64,000 bases of DNA. Origin: Acidimicrobiia bacterium (GTDB lineage: Bacteria; Actinomycetota; Acidimicrobiia; Acidimicrobiales; Poriferisodalaceae). The translations under genes were made by a program, and so were the position numbers. The DNA is taken from NCBI GenBank assembly GCA_022826045.1, contig JAJDVQ010000018.1:1-64000 (forward strand). Direction: 5' to 3'. The notes beneath the pieces were generated by a model, which saw only the letters and a list, made by a program, of their open reading frames with translations, did no database searches and was not told the origin of the DNA. Of this stretch, positions 62,267-64,000 are shown one piece after another (position 1 is the stretch's first letter; the number at the start of each line of letters is the position of its first letter).

Positions 62267-62308
62267 TCAGAAAACAGTGAAAAACTCTGAAAACAATTGA
62301 AATATGTT
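62267..62308 (+). promoter_or_regulatory. AT-rich promoter with direct repeats before the second toxin-like gene
   Basis: TCAGAAAACA (62267-62276) and TCTGAAAACA (62286-62295) are direct repeats 19 bp apart in an AT-rich patch. TATGTT (62303-62308) could be a -10; its transcript would start close to GTG 62315, an in-frame codon of the toxin-like gene. Repeats over the promoter suit autoregulation by the module. Confidence 0.4.
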
Positions 62309-62566
62309 CTCGATGTGGATATTCACCCTTCGGCTCTGCGGCACGGCATCCCTGCCGCAGATATCGAGCACGCGTGGGAGTTCGGCGCGCGCTTCGTCCA
62401 ACTTGATTCGGAAGGCGACTGGTCGAGAGAACTCTGCATCGGCCCCGACCGGGCAGGCAACCTCCTGGAGATCCTCTACCGTCCTGCAGCGGAAGACTTC
62501 ATCATCTTCCACGCGATGCGGCTCCGGCCAATCTTGGCTCGCTACCTTGGGAAGCGACGATCATGA
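62297..62566 (+). CDS. Toxin-like small protein, same family as 39566-39787
   Basis: 89 residues from TTG 62297; GTG 62315 (leaderless) is an alternative that aligns about as well with the homologue. PSALRHGIPAADIEHAW, GNLLEILYRPAAEDF and IIFHAMRLRPI correspond to motifs at 39566-39787. Fold and charge suggest a small RelE/BrnT-like RNase toxin, tentatively. It overlaps the next small gene by 4 nt, toxin first, as in the other pair. Confidence 0.55.
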   Translation: MKYVLDVDIHPSALRHGIPAADIEHAWEFGARFVQLDSEGDWSRELCIGPDRAGNLLEILYRPAAEDFIIFHAMRLRPILARYLGKRRS

Positions 62567-62721
62567 CCGACTTCAACGACGAACCCACTGACGAGGACTA
62601 CCTCAGGATGTCCGAGGAATTCGAGCAACACGAGTTCACACAAGACGAGCTAGACCGGATCTTTGCTACGGAGCGCAGCACACCGTTCCCAGCTTCTGAG
62701 CCAGCCTCCACCGCGACTTGA
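62563..62721 (+). CDS. Small acidic antitoxin-like protein
   Basis: 52 residues; ATG 62563 overlaps the upstream stop as ATGA. The sequence is strongly acidic (DEPTDEDYLRMSEEFEQ; TQDELDRIF), which suits a protein that neutralises a basic toxin. It has no HTH, unlike the partner at 39291-39569. Its C-terminal end is Ser/Thr/Pro-rich. Confidence 0.5.
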   Translation: MTDFNDEPTDEDYLRMSEEFEQHEFTQDELDRIFATERSTPFPASEPASTAT

Positions 62722-62733
62722 GGAGCTGACAGC

Positions 62734-63003
62734 TCAGGCGGCTTCGCGGCGGTGGCGGCGCTCAGCCCAGCGGCGGTCTCGCTCGTCGCGCAGGCGCTGC
62801 TCGGCGTCGTGCATCTGGCGCTTGCCGTCCCGCCATGCCGATCGGAGGTCGCGGCGCATCTGGCGTGCCGTGCCCAGCGCCGTGGCAGTTCCTCGCACGG
62901 GTGCGTAGCGGTCCAGCAGTGAGCGCAGCCGTCGCTGCAGCCACAGCGACGCGCCGGCGCCGAGGCCCGCGCCCAACGTCAGCCATCGCAGCCGCTTGAA
63001 CAC
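62734..63003 (-). CDS. Small membrane-anchored basic protein (DUF6167-like)
   Basis: 89 residues from GTG 63003, overlapping the DUF948 stop. A short N-terminal hydrophobic stretch (LTLGAGLGAGASLWL) is followed by a highly basic coiled region (RDERDRRWAERRHRREA). Similar small proteins lie between DUF948 genes and alaS in many actinobacteria. Function unknown; envelope role suspected from its partner. Confidence 0.65.
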   Translation of the reverse strand: MFKRLRWLTLGAGLGAGASLWLQRRLRSLLDRYAPVRGTATALGTARQMRRDLRSAWRDGKRQMHDAEQRLRDERDRRWAERRHRREAA

Positions 63004-63004
63004 T

Positions 63005-63388
63005 TCAGCGCTCCCCCGTGTCGCCGCTGGCATGAGTCTCGCGCTCGGGGTCGGCGAGACGGTCCCGCAGCACCGAGAATGCCGACCTGACCTTGTCGAC
63101 TGGCGCCGCGGCGGCGCGGGCGGTGGCGGCGCCGGCGGTCTCGGCCAGCCCGGCGACTTTCTGCACAATGTTCAGCAGGTCGCGCAGCCGGCCGATCTCG
63201 GTCTGGGCCATCTCGGCGGTATCCGCAAGCTGGCCCAGCGCTGGCCCAACCTTGGAGTCGAAGTCGTCCAGCTTGCGGCGCAGCTCGCGCATCAGGGCGA
63301 ACGCCTGGGTGAGCACCGCGATGAGCGCGACCAGCGCCACCACGACGCACACGGTCACCACCACCGCGGCAAGATCGCCGGCGCTCAT
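63005..63388 (-). CDS. DUF948 single-pass membrane protein
   Basis: 127 residues. One N-terminal helix (AAVVVTVCVVVALVALIAVL) is followed by a coiled-coil-like stretch (ALMRELRRKLDDFDSKVGP) typical of DUF948, and an Ala-rich tail. The ATG overlaps the aspS stop by 4 nt. Its position between aspS and alaS is conserved in Actinomycetota; function unknown. Confidence 0.85.
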   Translation of the reverse strand: MSAGDLAAVVVTVCVVVALVALIAVLTQAFALMRELRRKLDDFDSKVGPALGQLADTAEMAQTEIGRLRDLLNIVQKVAGLAETAGAATARAAAAPVDKVRSAFSVLRDRLADPERETHASGDTGER

Positions 63389-64000
63389 CGCAGATCCTCA
63401 TCTTCGGCGACGAGCGCGAGGCCGAGTTCTTCGAGCTGGACGTCGGAGATCGCAGACGGGGCATTGGTGAGCGGATCCGCGCCGGACTGGCTCTTGGGAA
63501 ACGCGATGACCTCGCGGATGTTCTCCTCGCCGCACAGCAGAGCCGCCAGCCGGTCGATGCCGAAGGCGAAGCCCGCATGCGGCGGAGCGCCGTAACGGAA
63601 CGCGTCGAGCAGGAAACCGAATCGTTCCTGCGCCGTCACAGGGTCGATGCCCAGCAGATCGAAGACCTGCTGCTGGATGTCGCCCCGGTGGATCCGCACG
63701 CTGCCCGAGCCCAGCTCCCAGCCGTTCAGCACCAGGTCGTATGCCTGCGAGCGCACACCCAGCAGGGTGTCGGCGTCGAAGCCGCCGCCTGAGGCCATGC
63801 GTGCCGAAGCCGCCGCGACGACGTCGAGATCATCGGCATGGGGCATGGTGAACGGGTGGTGCGCCGGGATCGGCAGGCCGTCGGGGCTCACATCCTCGAA
63901 CAGCGGAAAGTCGACCACCCACAGGAAGTGCAGGCCGCCCTCGTTCACCGGCGGGCGGCCCAGCTCCAGCCGCAGCAGGCCGAGCACCCCGCTGGCCCGG
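63385..64000 (-). CDS. aspS: Aspartyl-tRNA synthetase, C-terminal part (gene continues past the right edge)
   Basis: The last ~205 codons are present. FLWVVDFPLFE, PFTMPHADD, GWELGSGSVRIHRGDIQ (class II motif region) and GFAFGIDRLAALLCGEENIREVIAFPKSQSG (quoted in two overlapping parts: GFAFGIDRL motif 3; IREVIAFPK) identify bacterial AspRS. The frame remains open to the edge (RASGVLGLLRLELGRP). It heads the transcript that continues into the DUF948 gene. Confidence 0.96.
   Translation of the reverse strand, partial: RASGVLGLLRLELGRPPVNEGGLHFLWVVDFPLFEDVSPDGLPIPAHHPFTMPHADDLDVVAAASARMASGGGFDADTLLGVRSQAYDLVLNGWELGSGSVRIHRGDIQQQVFDLLGIDPVTAQERFGFLLDAFRYGAPPHAGFAFGIDRLAALLCGEENIREVIAFPKSQSGADPLTNAPSAISDVQLEELGLALVAEDEDLR

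Noticed and set aside
59508-62300. A 930-codon plus-strand frame opposite alaS
   Set aside because: It is antisense to a complete alanyl-tRNA synthetase with all motifs; long opposite-strand frames are expected in high-GC DNA and its sequence has no recognisable domain.

Overview
The window is high-GC throughout and reads as the chromosome of an actinobacterium, most likely class Acidimicrobiia (inferred from gene order, not from a marker-gene tree). The long minus-strand block keeps a core order familiar from Actinomycetota: aspS, a DUF948 gene and a small membrane gene, alaS, ruvX, mltG, aroE, aroB, aroQ, efp, nusB, pyrR-pyrB-pyrC-carA-carB-pyrD-pyrF, mihF, gmk, rpoZ, coaBC, metK, priA, def, fmt. 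PriA lacks helicase motifs and an actinobacterial integration host factor is present, which agrees. I saw no rRNA, tRNA, CRISPR array, transposase or phage gene.

Region 1 (1-11.4 kb) is a first Tad/Flp-type pilus locus. A cysteine-rich, tandem-repeat surface protein runs off the left edge on the minus strand. Divergent from it are an SAF-domain CpaB-like protein, a degenerate CpaE-like ATPase, CpaF, TadB, TadC, Flp-like prepilins, TadE-like proteins and a frameshifted prepilin peptidase. The cysteine-rich gene has a run of 14 Gs between its only good start codon and its signal peptide. At 14 the start is out of frame; at 12 or 15 it is in frame, so the tract looks like an ON/OFF switch or, less interestingly, an assembly error.

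Region 2 (11.4-15.3 kb) is a riboflavin operon (mog, ribD, ribE, ribBA). Where ribH is often found there is instead a pilin-like gene translationally coupled to ribBA. Region 3 (15.4-21.6 kb) is accessory metabolism: an AlbA_2-type regulator with repeat operators, gene relics, a crotonase, a metallo-beta-lactamase-fold lactonase, an amidohydrolase and a phosphoesterase.

Region 4 (21.7-39.2 kb) is the housekeeping block from fmt back to pyrR. The pyr operon is headed by a PyrR-binding RNA loop abutting the pyrR ribosome-binding site and has a terminator-like hairpin inside the first pyrR codons. Its PyrC has lost the catalytic metal ligands, and a class 1B PyrD is present without PyrK.

Region 5 (39.3-50.3 kb) is a second Tad locus with a toxin-antitoxin-like pair, sitting between nusB and pyrR: lipoprotein, second cysteine-rich protein, SAF protein, CpaF, TadB, TadC and several small TadE-like or pilin-like proteins. 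Each Tad locus carries one member of the same cysteine-rich family (shared module with a DPFAG motif), which suggests a dedicated surface or tip component for each pilus. An intact prepilin peptidase lies between aroE and aroB and may serve both systems.

Region 6 (50.4-64 kb) holds an MFS exporter and the nusB-to-aspS block, with an AAA/DUF4143 ATPase gene between aroE and mltG and a second toxin-antitoxin-like pair divergent from alaS. Genes are tightly packed and many neighbours overlap by ATGA or TGATG, so translational coupling is the rule.
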